A stretch of 39,010 nt of DNA from Rikenella microfusus (GTDB lineage: Bacteria; Bacteroidota; Bacteroidia; Bacteroidales; VadinHA17), in contig DZBJ01000028.1 in assembly GCA_022736275.1 (NCBI GenBank), positions 1 to 39,010 of the forward strand, given 5' to 3'. Below the pieces are notes generated by a model. It was not told the origin of the DNA. It did no database searches and saw nothing but the letters and a program-made list of their open reading frames with translations. Position 1 is the first letter of the stretch; the number at the start of each line of letters is the position of its first letter. The translations under genes were made by a program, and so were the position numbers. Shown here piece by piece: positions 1 through 9,247 of the stretch.

Positions 1-1
1 A

Positions 2-1195
2 GCAGGGGGTGTTGACAGGATGGATGTCGGGTCATTGAAAGACTATCTTGTCAGGGGAAAGGAGGAGTTGATAACATCCATTGAGAGGGGCACATATCGC
101 CTCAATCCGGTCCGGAGGGTAGAGATACCCAAAGAGAACGGGAAGAGTCGGGGGTTGGGTATCCCTACTGTAGTAGACAGGGTTATCCAGCAGAGCATAG
201 CGCAACAGCTTACTCCGCTCTATGAGCCCGGGTTCTCCCAATGGAGTTTTGGCTTCAGGCCAAAACGGAGCGCACACCAGGCACTTTATAAATGCCGGGA
301 CTACATCACTGAAGGCTATGTATATGCTGTGGACATTGATCTTGAGAGGTTCTTTGACACAGTCAGCCATAGCAAACTGATAGAGGTGCTGTCACACAAG
401 ATTAAGGATGGGCGGGTAATCTCGCTGATCCATAAGTATCTCAATGCAGGAGTGATGAATGAAGGCAAATACGAAGAGACAACGGAGGGCGTACCACAGG
501 GAGGTCCGTTAAGTCCGGTTCTGAGCAACATTTTGCTCAATGAGCTGGACAAGGAGCTTGAGAGACGGGGGCATAAGTTTGTACGCTATGCGGACGACAT
601 GGTCATTTTCTGCAGGAGCCGACGGAGTGCCGAGCGCACTATGCGGAACATCATCCCCTTTATAGAGGGGAAGCTGTTCCTGAAAGTGAATCGGGACAAG
701 AGCCAGGTTGCCCATGTCAGGGAGATCAAGTTCCTTGGCTACTCCTTCTACATTGCAAAAGGGGAGGGCAGACTGCGGGTACACCCTAAAAGCGTTGCCA
801 GGATGAAAGCCCGTATCAAGGAGCTGACATCAAGGAGTAACGGTTGGGGTAATGACCGGAGAAAGGAAGCACTGAGCCAGTACATTAAAGGCTGGGTGCA
901 ATACTTCAAGCTGGCAGATATGAAGAAGCTGCTGATTAAGGTTGATGCATGGTATCGCCGGAGGTTACGCATGGTCATTTGGAAACAATGGAAACGGATA
1001 AAGACCAAGATAACTAACCTCGTTAAGCTGGGCGTTAAGAAACAAAAGGCTTACGAGTGGGCGAACACAAGGAAAGGCTATTGGCATATTGCTGGTAGTT
1101 ACATCCTCAGCACAACTATTACCACAGAGCGTCTTCGCCTTGCTGGCTACGTCTTCTTATCGGATCACTTCAACAAGGTGAAAGTTGTATCTTAA
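2..1195 (+). CDS. ltrA: Group II intron-encoded reverse transcriptase/maturase (5' partial)
   Basis: This is the LtrA-type protein that helps its host intron splice and copies it into new sites. The reading frame is open to the window edge, and residues before the first ATG at 20 (AGGVDRM) match the conserved GVDGM region of group II maturases, so the true start is upstream and about 60 residues are missing. Visible motifs are RRVEIPKENGKSRGLGIPT and GFRPKRSAHQAL in the finger region, the acidic DIDLERFFD strand, VPQGGPLSPVLSN, and the catalytic YADD in FVRYADDMVIF. The tail after the RT core is the X/maturase domain (KGYWHIAGSYIL). No HNH endonuclease domain follows. The ORF is intact to a TAA just before domain V. 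It is not a retron or DGR enzyme, because intron RNA follows it. Confidence 0.93.
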   Translation, partial: AGGVDRMDVGSLKDYLVRGKEELITSIERGTYRLNPVRRVEIPKENGKSRGLGIPTVVDRVIQQSIAQQLTPLYEPGFSQWSFGFRPKRSAHQALYKCRDYITEGYVYAVDIDLERFFDTVSHSKLIEVLSHKIKDGRVISLIHKYLNAGVMNEGKYEETTEGVPQGGPLSPVLSNILLNELDKELERRGHKFVRYADDMVIFCRSRRSAERTMRNIIPFIEGKLFLKVNRDKSQVAHVREIKFLGYSFYIAKGEGRLRVHPKSVARMKARIKELTSRSNGWGNDRRKEALSQYIKGWVQYFKLADMKKLLIKVDAWYRRRLRMVIWKQWKRIKTKITNLVKLGVKKQKAYEWANTRKGYWHIAGSYILSTTITTERLRLAGYVFLSDHFNKVKVVS

Positions 1196-1196
1196 G

Positions 1197-1288
1197 GAAC
1201 CGCCGTATACTAGATCCGTACGTACGGTGGTGTGAGAGGTCGGAAAATGAAATAGGAGGAAACCTATTTCATTTTCCTCCTACTCGAT
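1197..1288 (+). ncRNA. Group II intron domains V and VI with branch-point A
   Basis: Domain V: CCGCCGTA (1200-1207) pairs with TACGGTGG (1223-1230), with one G-T wobble. A two-base bulge CG (1221-1222) follows, then TAC (1208-1210) pairs with GTA (1218-1220). Domain VI: the base helix GAGAGG (1234-1239) pairs with CCT/CTC (1279-1281 and 1283-1285), leaving A1282 bulged as the likely branch point, 7 nt from the 3' end. Above it is a perfect 14-bp stem, 1243-1256 with 1263-1276. The domain V tip (TAGATCC) is not a GNRA tetraloop, which is unusual. The folds were read by eye. Confidence 0.85.
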
Positions 1289-1304
1289 TTAATATCTTCA
1301 GGAA

Positions 1305-1769
1305 TTATCTGACGTCAGGTAAAGGAAGTGCCTCAAGCACTGAAATCCTGATTGCACTTAAAATATAACCTTCAAGCTGGTAAAACTGAAGGGCAACCAT
1401 AGGAGTGGTGGCTTTCTTCACCTTCTTGTAGTATGTAACCAGCAGCTTGTCTGTTGATTTGCCGAGGGCAATGACTTCAGCAGTCCATTTGTCAGCACTC
1501 TCATTATTCAGTTTATCGTAGTTATTGACATACTGATCAAACAGTTCAATTCTCTTCTTGCCCAAATCCTTGCGGGCCACCTCATATTCGTCATAAATAG
1601 CCCAGAATGTATCTGCCTGAGCAGGATCAACCTTTACATATTCAGACACCATGGCTTTCTTTTCCATGCCAAAAATACTCTGCATGAGATCAATCTCTTC
1701 GGTGTTCGACTGAGCATTTGCAAACGCAAACGTGCAGATAGCAATCAGTAATAATGTCACTTTTTTCAT
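1305..1769 (-). CDS. Small secreted protein of unknown function
   Basis: Function not recognised. The 154-residue protein starts MKKVTLLLIAICTFAFANAQ, a clear Sec signal peptide probably cleaved after ANA. The rest is mostly charged and helical (residues about 25-130), ending in a hydrophobic stretch near EGYILSAIRISVLEALPLP. The frame is open three codons further to a GTG, but the ATG at 1769 gives the normal MKK signal-peptide start and is preferred. It has its own promoter (1799-1829). A group II intron ends immediately beyond its stop codon. Small periplasmic helical proteins of this kind are common in Bacteroidota; a chaperone-like role is possible but not shown. Confidence 0.75.
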   Translation of the reverse strand: MKKVTLLLIAICTFAFANAQSNTEEIDLMQSIFGMEKKAMVSEYVKVDPAQADTFWAIYDEYEVARKDLGKKRIELFDQYVNNYDKLNNESADKWTAEVIALGKSTDKLLVTYYKKVKKATTPMVALQFYQLEGYILSAIRISVLEALPLPDVR

Positions 1770-1798
1770 TGGGATCACTTTTTTAGTTATTCAGATCG

Positions 1799-1829
1799 CA
1801 AAATTAATCAATTGGCCCAAAAAATCAAA
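1799..1829 (-). promoter_or_regulatory. Bacteroidota-type promoter for the 1305-1769 gene
   Basis: On the minus strand, TTTG (1826-1829) and TAATTTTG (1799-1806) are separated by 19 nt, matching the Bacteroidota -33/-7 consensus TTTG-N19..21-TAnnTTTG. The implied transcript starts about 20-25 nt before the ATG at 1769, which supports that start over the upstream GTG. Confidence 0.7.
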
Positions 1830-1847
1830 CGGAGAGGGAATATTTAT

Positions 1848-1855
1848 TAAATTTG
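1848..1855 (+). promoter_or_regulatory. Possible -7 element for tamB
   Basis: TAAATTTG matches the Bacteroidota -7 consensus TAnnTTTG, 19 nt before the tamB ATG. No TTTG is present at the expected -33 distance, so this is a weak call. A GAGG at 1864-1867 may serve as the ribosome binding site. Confidence 0.35.
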
Positions 1856-1874
1856 AAAAAACCGAGGAATATTA

Positions 1875-4800
1875 ATGCATTCAAAGCGGATTGCAACATT
1901 TTTTAAATACCTTTTCCTTTCACTTTCAATTCTGGTGGCGCTTGTTCTAATTGGCATAAATCTGCCAGCTGGTAACCGGATTATAACAGAAACGGCAAAC
2001 AATATCTTCCGCGAAAAAAATATTCCGGTTCAGGTCAAAAAAATAGAGTTCCTTATCAATGGCAAGGTGGGGCTCGATCAGGTTAAGATCGTTAGAAATG
2101 AAGACGATACACTCGTTTATGCCGGGCAGGCAAGGGTATCCGTCAGGGTCCTTCCACTTGTGCTGAGGAAGGTGATGGTAAAAAATGTTACCCTCAACGA
2201 TGCAACCATATATTTGAATTCCGATTCCTTAACGGGTACAATTGACCTGCTCTCTCTCTTTGTGACCGCCGAGAGGCCCCCTGAACCAAAGACTAAATCA
2301 GGCAAAAAGTGGGATATCGGGGTCAATTCCGTAAACCTCAAAAATATCCGTTTCGTATATAACGACGATTTCCGGGGAATCCGGATCGGGCAGTACGTTG
2401 AGGCGCTTTCAGTGAAAGTTGACAGATTCTCACTGAGCAGCAGGCAGATATATGCTGACTTCATAGAAATGGAGAAGGCTCATGGCGAACTCACGCTCAG
2501 CACCGCTTCAAAACCGGAGAATCCCGGTAAGAAACCCGGAACCTCCTGGGCATTCAGGCTCAGAAGATCAGATCTGAAGGATATTCATTTTATCCTTCAC
2601 CAGCCTGATGCGGAGAGCAGGATGGAATTTTCGCTTGCCGGCGGTGACATCTCCGGTGCTGAAGTCGATCTGACCAACAGCCGGATCAGCGTTAATAATA
2701 TTATGCTGGATGAACCGGGAGTGTTTGCGCGTTCGTCTCCGCAAGAAAATGTGAGAGAGGCCCAAGATAAAAAATCGCCGGAGCAAGGTTTTCCCGGGTC
2801 GTGGAATATAGCAGGCAATAAAATTGCAATGACAAACGGCTCTTTTCATACAGGGGTATATAATAATGCATCGTCAGGACTCACTGCTGAAGGCTCATTC
2901 CAGGTTGCCACACTGGATGTTACGCTTAAGGATCTCATGCTTTCCGGTGACGAGGCAGGATTCAGGATGGATCGTCTCTCTTTCGCACTTGAGAACGGAT
3001 TCCAGCTTGAGAACGGTGAAATTGACTTCAGTTCCGGCTCAGACCTGAAGAGCTACCTTAAGGCAAAACTCAGAACAGCATCCAGTCGCCTGAACCTGAA
3101 CATTGAGATCGGCACTAAACTGTCAGCCCTGGCAAAATCCTTTGCGTCTGCACCCTTTTCAATGACTATTGATGACGCCTTTATCTCGGCCATTGATCTG
3201 CGTGCTTTCATTCCTGCACCGGAGGGGAAAGCTCCGGGGAAATCTCCAGGTAAAGCGGTGAAGCAGCAGGGGCTTGGAATAAACTGCAACATATCAGGCA
3301 CTCCTGACCTTCTTGACATCAGTCAGTTCACAGTTAAAACCCCTTCAGGGTCGGGTATTGTTCTTGCCGGTCGGATTTCCAATCTGACAAAACCGTTATT
3401 GTCAGTATGTTCAATTGATTTCAGAACTGAGAACCTCACTCATACCCGGCTGACTGAATTGCTGATGCTTACCGGTGCCGCTGTCAACCTGCCTGAATTT
3501 GAACCCCTGACAATCAGTGGGAACATATCTGACAGCCTGTTCTCGCCATCACTGTCTCTCACTTTATTGAGCAACACAGGAAACATTGCGGCCGAGGGAA
3601 GTATGGATATAAGGGATAAGGACTATACCATTACCATGACATATTCCGGACTCGAGTTGGGAAAGCTTGCAGGCATAAAAGATATGGACCGGATTTCCGG
3701 CAGTCTGAATGCTGCCGGGAAGGGGTTCAGTATTGACAGCCTGAATATCAGCGCGTCAGTCACAGTTGACACGGCCCGTTACAGGGGGTATGATTACCAT
3801 GCCATCACAGTCAGCGTTGACGGGACAGCGGGACTTTACTCCTTTGCGGTGGATGCAGCTGATGCCTCGTTGAAATGCAGCCTGGAGGGTGTGGCTGATC
3901 TTAAAGACCAGATGCTCAGCGGCCGGGTCTCGGGTATGTTTGACCTTGATGCCGGAATACTTAATCTTATAAAGGGTGTTTCAGTCAGCGGTGCGCTGGA
4001 GGCGGAAGCTGCAAAGAGTTCAGGCGGCATAAACGCTTCAGCCGCCCTGAAAAAAATAAGTCTGACCAGATTTAACAGGACTGAATATCTTGATAGCTTA
4101 ATTCTGGCTCTCAACTCTTCAGACAGCATCCTGTCAGGAGAGATTGAAGGTGATTTTCTGAAAGCTGCGTTTTATTTTGGCGGGTCAGGCAATGATCTGA
4201 AGAGCGCCTTGAAGGAAGGACGTTTCAGGGGCATTGCTGCAGTTGATTCTGCAGTTGCGAACAGTATCCCCTATATCTCTGCCCTCCCTGAACTGAATGT
4301 CTCCCTGGAGTCGACATATGATCCCTTCATCGGGCTCATAGTGAGCGATACCATATTCAGCTTCAGCAAGGTGGCAATGAACATTGTAAAGGATTCCACG
4401 GGCACGGCAAAGGGAGATATTTCGGTTGACAGGTTCAGTTTCATGAAGAGTCAGGGTTATGCCGCTGCCATCAGGTTCGTGAGCCTCCCTGACAGATCAG
4501 TGCTGGCGGTCAGGGCTGACAGCGTAAGGTACGGGAATGTTGCATTGACGGATCCGGTTATTGACATGACCTCCGCAGGGGATACAGTCCGTTATAGTAT
4601 TCAGGCACGGGACAGGAGTGAACTTCTACTTTATGACATAGCAGGTATAGCCTACAAGAATGAAAAACTGATCAGGCTGAGAACCTCGCAGCCTGAGTGG
4701 ACTGTCAACGGTTTCAGATGGACTGTTGCGCAGGGTGATTTTCTTGTGCTGGATCCTGCGAAAAGAAGCTTCCGGACAGACCTGCACTGGAAGAACGGCG

Positions 4801-6746
4801 GGAGCAGCATTGACATTGTCGGAAGTGAGCTTGAAAAGATCTTTATCGAAGTCCGGAATGTATGGATTAACATGCTCGCCATTCCGGGAATGAACACCTT
4901 TGGATATGACGGTGAGCTTACAGGCAGGGTTGATTACAGCCGCAGGAACGGCAATGAGCTGGGTGTGAAGATGGACATCATGCAAACGAAGATGTATGAG
5001 AGCCCACTGGGCGATTTCAGGATTATGGCCAGTTACCTGTCAGATACCATCGGTACGGTCGAAGGCGACCTGAATGCCGTATTGAATGACACCTCCAGCC
5101 TTAACCTGGTTTTCAGGTCGGAAAAAAAAGGAGATCAGAAAAGTATGCAATCTGAATTCTCCGGCATCCCCCTGAACACTTTTGAATCACTGGTCAGCAA
5201 ATACATAAGCGGATTAACCGGCGAAGTGAGCGGTGATCTGAGATTGTCATCAACCGGTAAAAAGCCCGTACTGGACGGTGAGATACAAATTACCGGTACA
5301 GAATTGAAGATAATACCCCTTAATGCCCGTTTCTATCTGCCTGATGAGGTTATCATACTTGAAGATAACAGGATAATTTTCAGGCAGTTTAAAGTATTGG
5401 ATTCCCTGAAGAAGCAGCTCACACTGAACGGGTCGGTCAACCTTGATAACCCTGAAAACATCACAGCTGACATACAGGTTACCTCAGACCGTCTCCAGAT
5501 GATGAATACCACAGAGAAGGATAATCCATCTTTCAACGGCTCCGTCTTTGTCAATACCAGGCTGAACATCACCGGCCCGGTTCAGAGCCCTTCGATTGCG
5601 GGAAGCATAGCCCTGGCAGAAGGGACGGTTATCAATTATACCCTCACTGAAAACCTCACCGTCTCGGAGACGGAAAAGACAATCACATTTGCCAGCCTCG
5701 CTGATGAAGATCAGGAAGGCGAGTCTGAAGAGGCTCCGGTACAGTCGTTTTCAAGAACACCTGACATTGAAGCGGCGATAGAGATTAATCCGAACAGCCT
5801 GTTCAATTTCAGCATATCCAGGGGTTTTGACATCGGGGCGCAGATCAGGGGAGGAGGATTTCTGACTTATGGCCTGATGCCCAACAAGGACATCAGTTTA
5901 AGCGGGACGTACGAGATCAACCAGGGAGATGCCGAGCTGAAGATACCCGGCTGGCCAAGAAAAAACTTCACAATTACCCCCGGCAGCTACCTCAGATGGG
6001 ACGGCCCTGTTGACAACCCGGAACTGAACGTTGAAACGATAAGCAAGGTCAGGGGGTCTTACAGTAATCCCGTCGACGGGCAGACGAGGGAGGTTGATTT
6101 TCTTGTAAATATGAAACTCGCTGACAGGCTGTCGCAACTTAAGATAATCTTCGATGTCAGTTCGCAGGATCAGTACATTACAAGTGTTTTCAATTCGTTT
6201 TCAACCGATGAACGGATGAGGCAGGCAATCAACCTGCTTATTTTTGAGCGGATCGAGCTTCCCGGCCAGACCAGCTCCACCGATTATTTAACCCAGCAGA
6301 TAAATCAGTTCTGGGAATCGCAGATCAGCCAGATAACCAAATCGGCATTCAAGAATGTCGACGTCTCTCTGGGTATTGATACCTACACCCAGGCCACGGA
6401 ACAGGGGGAACAGGAGGTTACCAGCTTCAGCTACGAAGTGAAGAAGGCGATGTTCAGGGACCGGGGAACAGTCATGGTTTCAGGGCGCATGAATGACAAC
6501 AGTCCGGGCAGCACACAGACCAGCAACCTGATCGAGAATTTCATTTTCGAATATGCACTCGACACCAACCGTACAAAATTCATCAAGGTCTACCGCCAGC
6601 AGAATTATGAGGACCTGCTGGAAGGAGAAGTGACCAAGTCGGGACTGGGATTTATCTACAGGAAGAGCTATGACAGGATAAGTGATATATGGCGGAGGAA
6701 GAGAAAAAGTAAGGCAATAGGCAATAGAGGGGCGAGCGAAAAGTAA
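1875..6746 (+). CDS. tamB: TamB-like translocation and assembly protein (DUF490)
   Basis: TamB-type proteins span the periplasm from an inner-membrane anchor and work with a TamA/TamL barrel in outer-membrane protein insertion or lipid transport. The 1623-residue protein has an N-terminal membrane anchor (residues about 10-30, FLSLSILVALVLIGINLPAG), an AsmA-like start, a very long beta-rich repetitive middle, and a C-terminal TamB domain (about 1150-1600) containing the SLFNFSISRGFDIGAQIRGG and GTYEINQGDAELKIPGWPRK segments. It is longer than the E. coli protein, as is usual in Bacteroidota. The partner tamL follows 86 bp downstream. The last 11 codons (KAIGNRGASEK) and the stop lie inside a dispersed repeat (6711-6807), so the native C-terminus was probably at about RRKRKS. 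Confidence 0.92.
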   Translation: MHSKRIATFFKYLFLSLSILVALVLIGINLPAGNRIITETANNIFREKNIPVQVKKIEFLINGKVGLDQVKIVRNEDDTLVYAGQARVSVRVLPLVLRKVMVKNVTLNDATIYLNSDSLTGTIDLLSLFVTAERPPEPKTKSGKKWDIGVNSVNLKNIRFVYNDDFRGIRIGQYVEALSVKVDRFSLSSRQIYADFIEMEKAHGELTLSTASKPENPGKKPGTSWAFRLRRSDLKDIHFILHQPDAESRMEFSLAGGDISGAEVDLTNSRISVNNIMLDEPGVFARSSPQENVREAQDKKSPEQGFPGSWNIAGNKIAMTNGSFHTGVYNNASSGLTAEGSFQVATLDVTLKDLMLSGDEAGFRMDRLSFALENGFQLENGEIDFSSGSDLKSYLKAKLRTASSRLNLNIEIGTKLSALAKSFASAPFSMTIDDAFISAIDLRAFIPAPEGKAPGKSPGKAVKQQGLGINCNISGTPDLLDISQFTVKTPSGSGIVLAGRISNLTKPLLSVCSIDFRTENLTHTRLTELLMLTGAAVNLPEFEPLTISGNISDSLFSPSLSLTLLSNTGNIAAEGSMDIRDKDYTITMTYSGLELGKLAGIKDMDRISGSLNAAGKGFSIDSLNISASVTVDTARYRGYDYHAITVSVDGTAGLYSFAVDAADASLKCSLEGVADLKDQMLSGRVSGMFDLDAGILNLIKGVSVSGALEAEAAKSSGGINASAALKKISLTRFNRTEYLDSLILALNSSDSILSGEIEGDFLKAAFYFGGSGNDLKSALKEGRFRGIAAVDSAVANSIPYISALPELNVSLESTYDPFIGLIVSDTIFSFSKVAMNIVKDSTGTAKGDISVDRFSFMKSQGYAAAIRFVSLPDRSVLAVRADSVRYGNVALTDPVIDMTSAGDTVRYSIQARDRSELLLYDIAGIAYKNEKLIRLRTSQPEWTVNGFRWTVAQGDFLVLDPAKRSFRTDLHWKNGGSSIDIVGSELEKIFIEVRNVWINMLAIPGMNTFGYDGELTGRVDYSRRNGNELGVKMDIMQTKMYESPLGDFRIMASYLSDTIGTVEGDLNAVLNDTSSLNLVFRSEKKGDQKSMQSEFSGIPLNTFESLVSKYISGLTGEVSGDLRLSSTGKKPVLDGEIQITGTELKIIPLNARFYLPDEVIILEDNRIIFRQFKVLDSLKKQLTLNGSVNLDNPENITADIQVTSDRLQMMNTTEKDNPSFNGSVFVNTRLNITGPVQSPSIAGSIALAEGTVINYTLTENLTVSETEKTITFASLADEDQEGESEEAPVQSFSRTPDIEAAIEINPNSLFNFSISRGFDIGAQIRGGGFLTYGLMPNKDISLSGTYEINQGDAELKIPGWPRKNFTITPGSYLRWDGPVDNPELNVETISKVRGSYSNPVDGQTREVDFLVNMKLADRLSQLKIIFDVSSQDQYITSVFNSFSTDERMRQAINLLIFERIELPGQTSSTDYLTQQINQFWESQISQITKSAFKNVDVSLGIDTYTQATEQGEQEVTSFSYEVKKAMFRDRGTVMVSGRMNDNSPGSTQTSNLIENFIFEYALDTNRTKFIKVYRQQNYEDLLEGEVTKSGLGFIYRKSYDRISDIWRRKRKSKAIGNRGASEK

Positions 6747-6807
6747 TGACCCGGTGGGTCATTACCGCGAGCAGCCAGATTGAAGGGTGGGAGGCAATAG
6801 GCAATAG
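6711..6807 (+). repeat. Palindromic heptamer-edged repeat, copy A
   Basis: The element begins and ends with GGCAATAGGCAATAG (6713-6727 and 6793-6807). Its centre holds the palindrome TAATGACCC-GGT-GGGTCATTA (6734-6754), flanked by GGGGCGAGCG and CGCGAGCAGCCAGA. Copies B and C (35692-35797 and 37147-37257) have the same order on the other strand. The left end overlaps the tamB coding end, and the right end lies just before tamL. Confidence 0.85.
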
Positions 6808-6832
6808 TGAGAATGGAGCATGAAGTAGATTT

Positions 6833-9145
6833 ATGATTAGGGCAAGGGTTGTAAATATTATCCTGATTATTGCTGCATACGCAGTATTGACCGGATGCTC
6901 CAATACGAAGTTTCTTGCAGGGGATCAGTTACTTTATACTGGCAGGAATGCGGTGTTTGTCGGTGATTCATCAAAGTTCAAAGATCCGCGTGTCAAACAA
7001 ATCACCGGGTCAGTAACTGCTTTTCAACCCAATAATTCTGTCGGAGGGAAGAGGATATTGCCGCCCTTCGGCTTGTGGTTTTACAACTATCTGAAGCCTG
7101 AGGAGAAAAAGACCCCGGGATTGTTATACCGCACCTTTGCAAAGGCCCCGGTGCTGATATCAACGGTTAATCCTGAGGTGCGCAGCAGGAAGCTGGAATC
7201 TGAGCTTTTCGGCAGCGGTTACTTCCATTCAGTTGTATGGGCGGAAATTGACACAGGTAAACGTAATCCGCAGAAAGCGGCAATAACTTACTACGTCAGG
7301 CCGGGTACACCTTTCAGGTACAACACTATTTCCCTTGCGCCTCCGCATGATGCGGTTGATTCTATAATCGGGAGCTTTGAACCTGACCTCTCTGTCAGCC
7401 CCGGTGATATATTTGATCTCGGAACCATCAAGTCGGAAACGAAAAAGATTACTGACCGGCTTCAGGATTCGGGTTATTTTTATTTCAACCAGGGCCAAGT
7501 TAAAATCACCGCTGATACTGTTCAAACACCCTACGGAATTGATCTGAGGATCGGAAAAAGCGAAGAGCTGCCACGCAGAGCCGGGATGAAGTATTTCATT
7601 GATGAAATATCAGTACGGATATCCGGTGAGACGGCTGTTCCAGGCACTCTCCCGGTCATTGACACAACGGAATACGACGGCATCAGTATAATTTCACAGG
7701 ATCTGCAGTTTAAACCAGGGGTATTGTCGAGGGCGGTATACTTCCGTGAGGGAGACAGCTACTCCACCACAAAGCATCTCCGCACCATGGCTCATCTGAA
7801 CAGCTACGGGATATTTAAATTCATTAACGTCCGCTATACGCCGGATCCTGATAGTCTTATAAATCAACTGGATATGTTGATTGAGCTTGCTCCGATGAAA
7901 GATATCAGCCTCGATCTTGAAGCTAACGTTGTCTCAAAATCAACGGGCTTCTCAGGTCCGGGATTTGCGGCAACGCTGGCACATGGAAATCTGGCCGGAG
8001 GGGCTAACAGGCTGCAGCTAAAGCTTGACGGTGGTGTCGAATGGCAATGGACCAGCAAAACCGCAAGCACTCTCGGTACAGTATCCTACAATGTGGGATT
8101 ATCATCATCTATTGTCTTTCCGAAGCTGATAGCACCCTCATTTTTAATAAACCATGAGCGTTTTAACCTGCCGCAGACATCGGTTACCCTCGGGTTTGAA
8201 TTCCTGAATAAAATTCAATACTACCGGATGGTATCTGTGAACCTGGGATTTGGGTACCAGTGGAGGAATTCGGATAAGATAACACAAAAGTTTTTCCCGG
8301 TATTCATAAACTCAATCGACCTCCTGGAAACCACCCCGGAGTTTGATACACTTATCTCCGACAATCCGTACATACGAAAGAGTTTCGAGGAGCAGTTCAT
8401 TGTCGGCATGAAGTATGATTTTACATATGACAACAGTCTCACCAAACAACCAAATGGTTTCTATTTTTCAGCAGGCGCAAGCACTTCGGGTAACCTTCTC
8501 GATTTAGTCAAGAGAGCCTTCAATGAAGAATCTGAAAGACCTTACAGCACCCTCGGAAACGTCTACTCCCAGTTCATTAAACTGTCGACGGATGTACGTT
8601 ATTACAGGAATATAAATAATGTCAGCATTGCTTCACGTTTCTATGCAGGAGCCGGAATACCGTATACCAACTCTGTTGTCATGCCTTATGTGGAACAGTT
8701 TTACAGCGGAGGATCAAACAGCATCAGGGCTTTTGTGGCACGGTCACTGGGCCCGGGAGGACTGGTACCGGCTGCAGACATAGATCCTGATTCACTTATC
8801 ATTGATCAGACAGGCGACATTAAACTGGAAGGTAACCTCGAATTCAGGTTCAGGATGTCAAAGGCATTGCACGGAGCGCTCTTCATCGATGCGGGGAACG
8901 TTTGGCTGTTAAACACTGACGAAGCGAGACCCGATGCTGAATTTCGTTTCAATAAATTCCTTGACCAGCTGGCCGTCGGGACGGGTATCGGGCTGAGGTT
9001 TGATTTTAGTTTCTTTATCCTCAGGACTGATATTGGTTTCCCGATTCGCAGACCTTATAAGACTGACGGTTCGAACTGGCTCTGGGGAACAGATGATATA
9101 TGGAAAAACGGGGTCTTTAACCTGGCTATCGGATATCCCTTCTGA
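6833..9145 (+). CDS. tamL: TamL, lipoprotein TamA/BamA-family outer-membrane protein
   Basis: This is an Omp85-family barrel that should pair with TamB in the outer membrane. Residues 1-22 form a lipoprotein signal (IILIIAAYAVLTGC) with a lipobox ending at Cys22, which is the feature separating Bacteroidota TamL from proteobacterial TamA. POTRA-like segments follow (about 115-370; for example IDTGKRNPQKAAITYYVRPG and HLNSYGIFKFINVRY), then a 16-strand-type barrel (about 380-770). FYSGGSNSIRAFVARSLGPG is the conserved lid-loop region with the R-A-F form of the VRGF motif. The protein ends in NLAIGYPF, with the terminal aromatic residue of a beta-signal. The length of 770 residues is normal. 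Co-orientation with tamB indicates one operon, although a palindromic repeat lies between them. Confidence 0.93.
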   Translation: MIRARVVNIILIIAAYAVLTGCSNTKFLAGDQLLYTGRNAVFVGDSSKFKDPRVKQITGSVTAFQPNNSVGGKRILPPFGLWFYNYLKPEEKKTPGLLYRTFAKAPVLISTVNPEVRSRKLESELFGSGYFHSVVWAEIDTGKRNPQKAAITYYVRPGTPFRYNTISLAPPHDAVDSIIGSFEPDLSVSPGDIFDLGTIKSETKKITDRLQDSGYFYFNQGQVKITADTVQTPYGIDLRIGKSEELPRRAGMKYFIDEISVRISGETAVPGTLPVIDTTEYDGISIISQDLQFKPGVLSRAVYFREGDSYSTTKHLRTMAHLNSYGIFKFINVRYTPDPDSLINQLDMLIELAPMKDISLDLEANVVSKSTGFSGPGFAATLAHGNLAGGANRLQLKLDGGVEWQWTSKTASTLGTVSYNVGLSSSIVFPKLIAPSFLINHERFNLPQTSVTLGFEFLNKIQYYRMVSVNLGFGYQWRNSDKITQKFFPVFINSIDLLETTPEFDTLISDNPYIRKSFEEQFIVGMKYDFTYDNSLTKQPNGFYFSAGASTSGNLLDLVKRAFNEESERPYSTLGNVYSQFIKLSTDVRYYRNINNVSIASRFYAGAGIPYTNSVVMPYVEQFYSGGSNSIRAFVARSLGPGGLVPAADIDPDSLIIDQTGDIKLEGNLEFRFRMSKALHGALFIDAGNVWLLNTDEARPDAEFRFNKFLDQLAVGTGIGLRFDFSFFILRTDIGFPIRRPYKTDGSNWLWGTDDIWKNGVFNLAIGYPF

Positions 9146-9247
9146 TCAGATCCCTGGTAATTTTGATTTTCATCTTAAAAGGATAAGAATCTGATACTGT
9201 ATGTACTACTTTTACATTGCTGAAAGCACATTTAACAAACAATAAAG

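Larger units (their letters stand above)
1..1288 (+). mobile_element. Group II intron, 3' portion (5' end outside window)
   Basis: A maturase-type reverse transcriptase ORF is followed directly by RNA that folds as group II domains V and VI and ends in a typical AY dinucleotide (A1287 T1288). The intron is cut by the left edge of the window, so its 5' splice site and domains I-IV are not visible. It lies on the + strand. Its 3' end is only 16 bases from the stop codon of the gene at 1305-1769, which is read in the opposite direction, so it sits in an intergenic, probably harmless, site. No direct repeats or transposase are needed to explain it. Subclass is not assigned. Confidence 0.88.

Noticed and set aside
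2..1195. Reverse transcriptase as part of a retron, DGR or RT-based defence system
   Set aside because: It has the maturase tail and is followed immediately by group II domains V and VI; no template/variable repeat, msr/msd or effector gene is seen.
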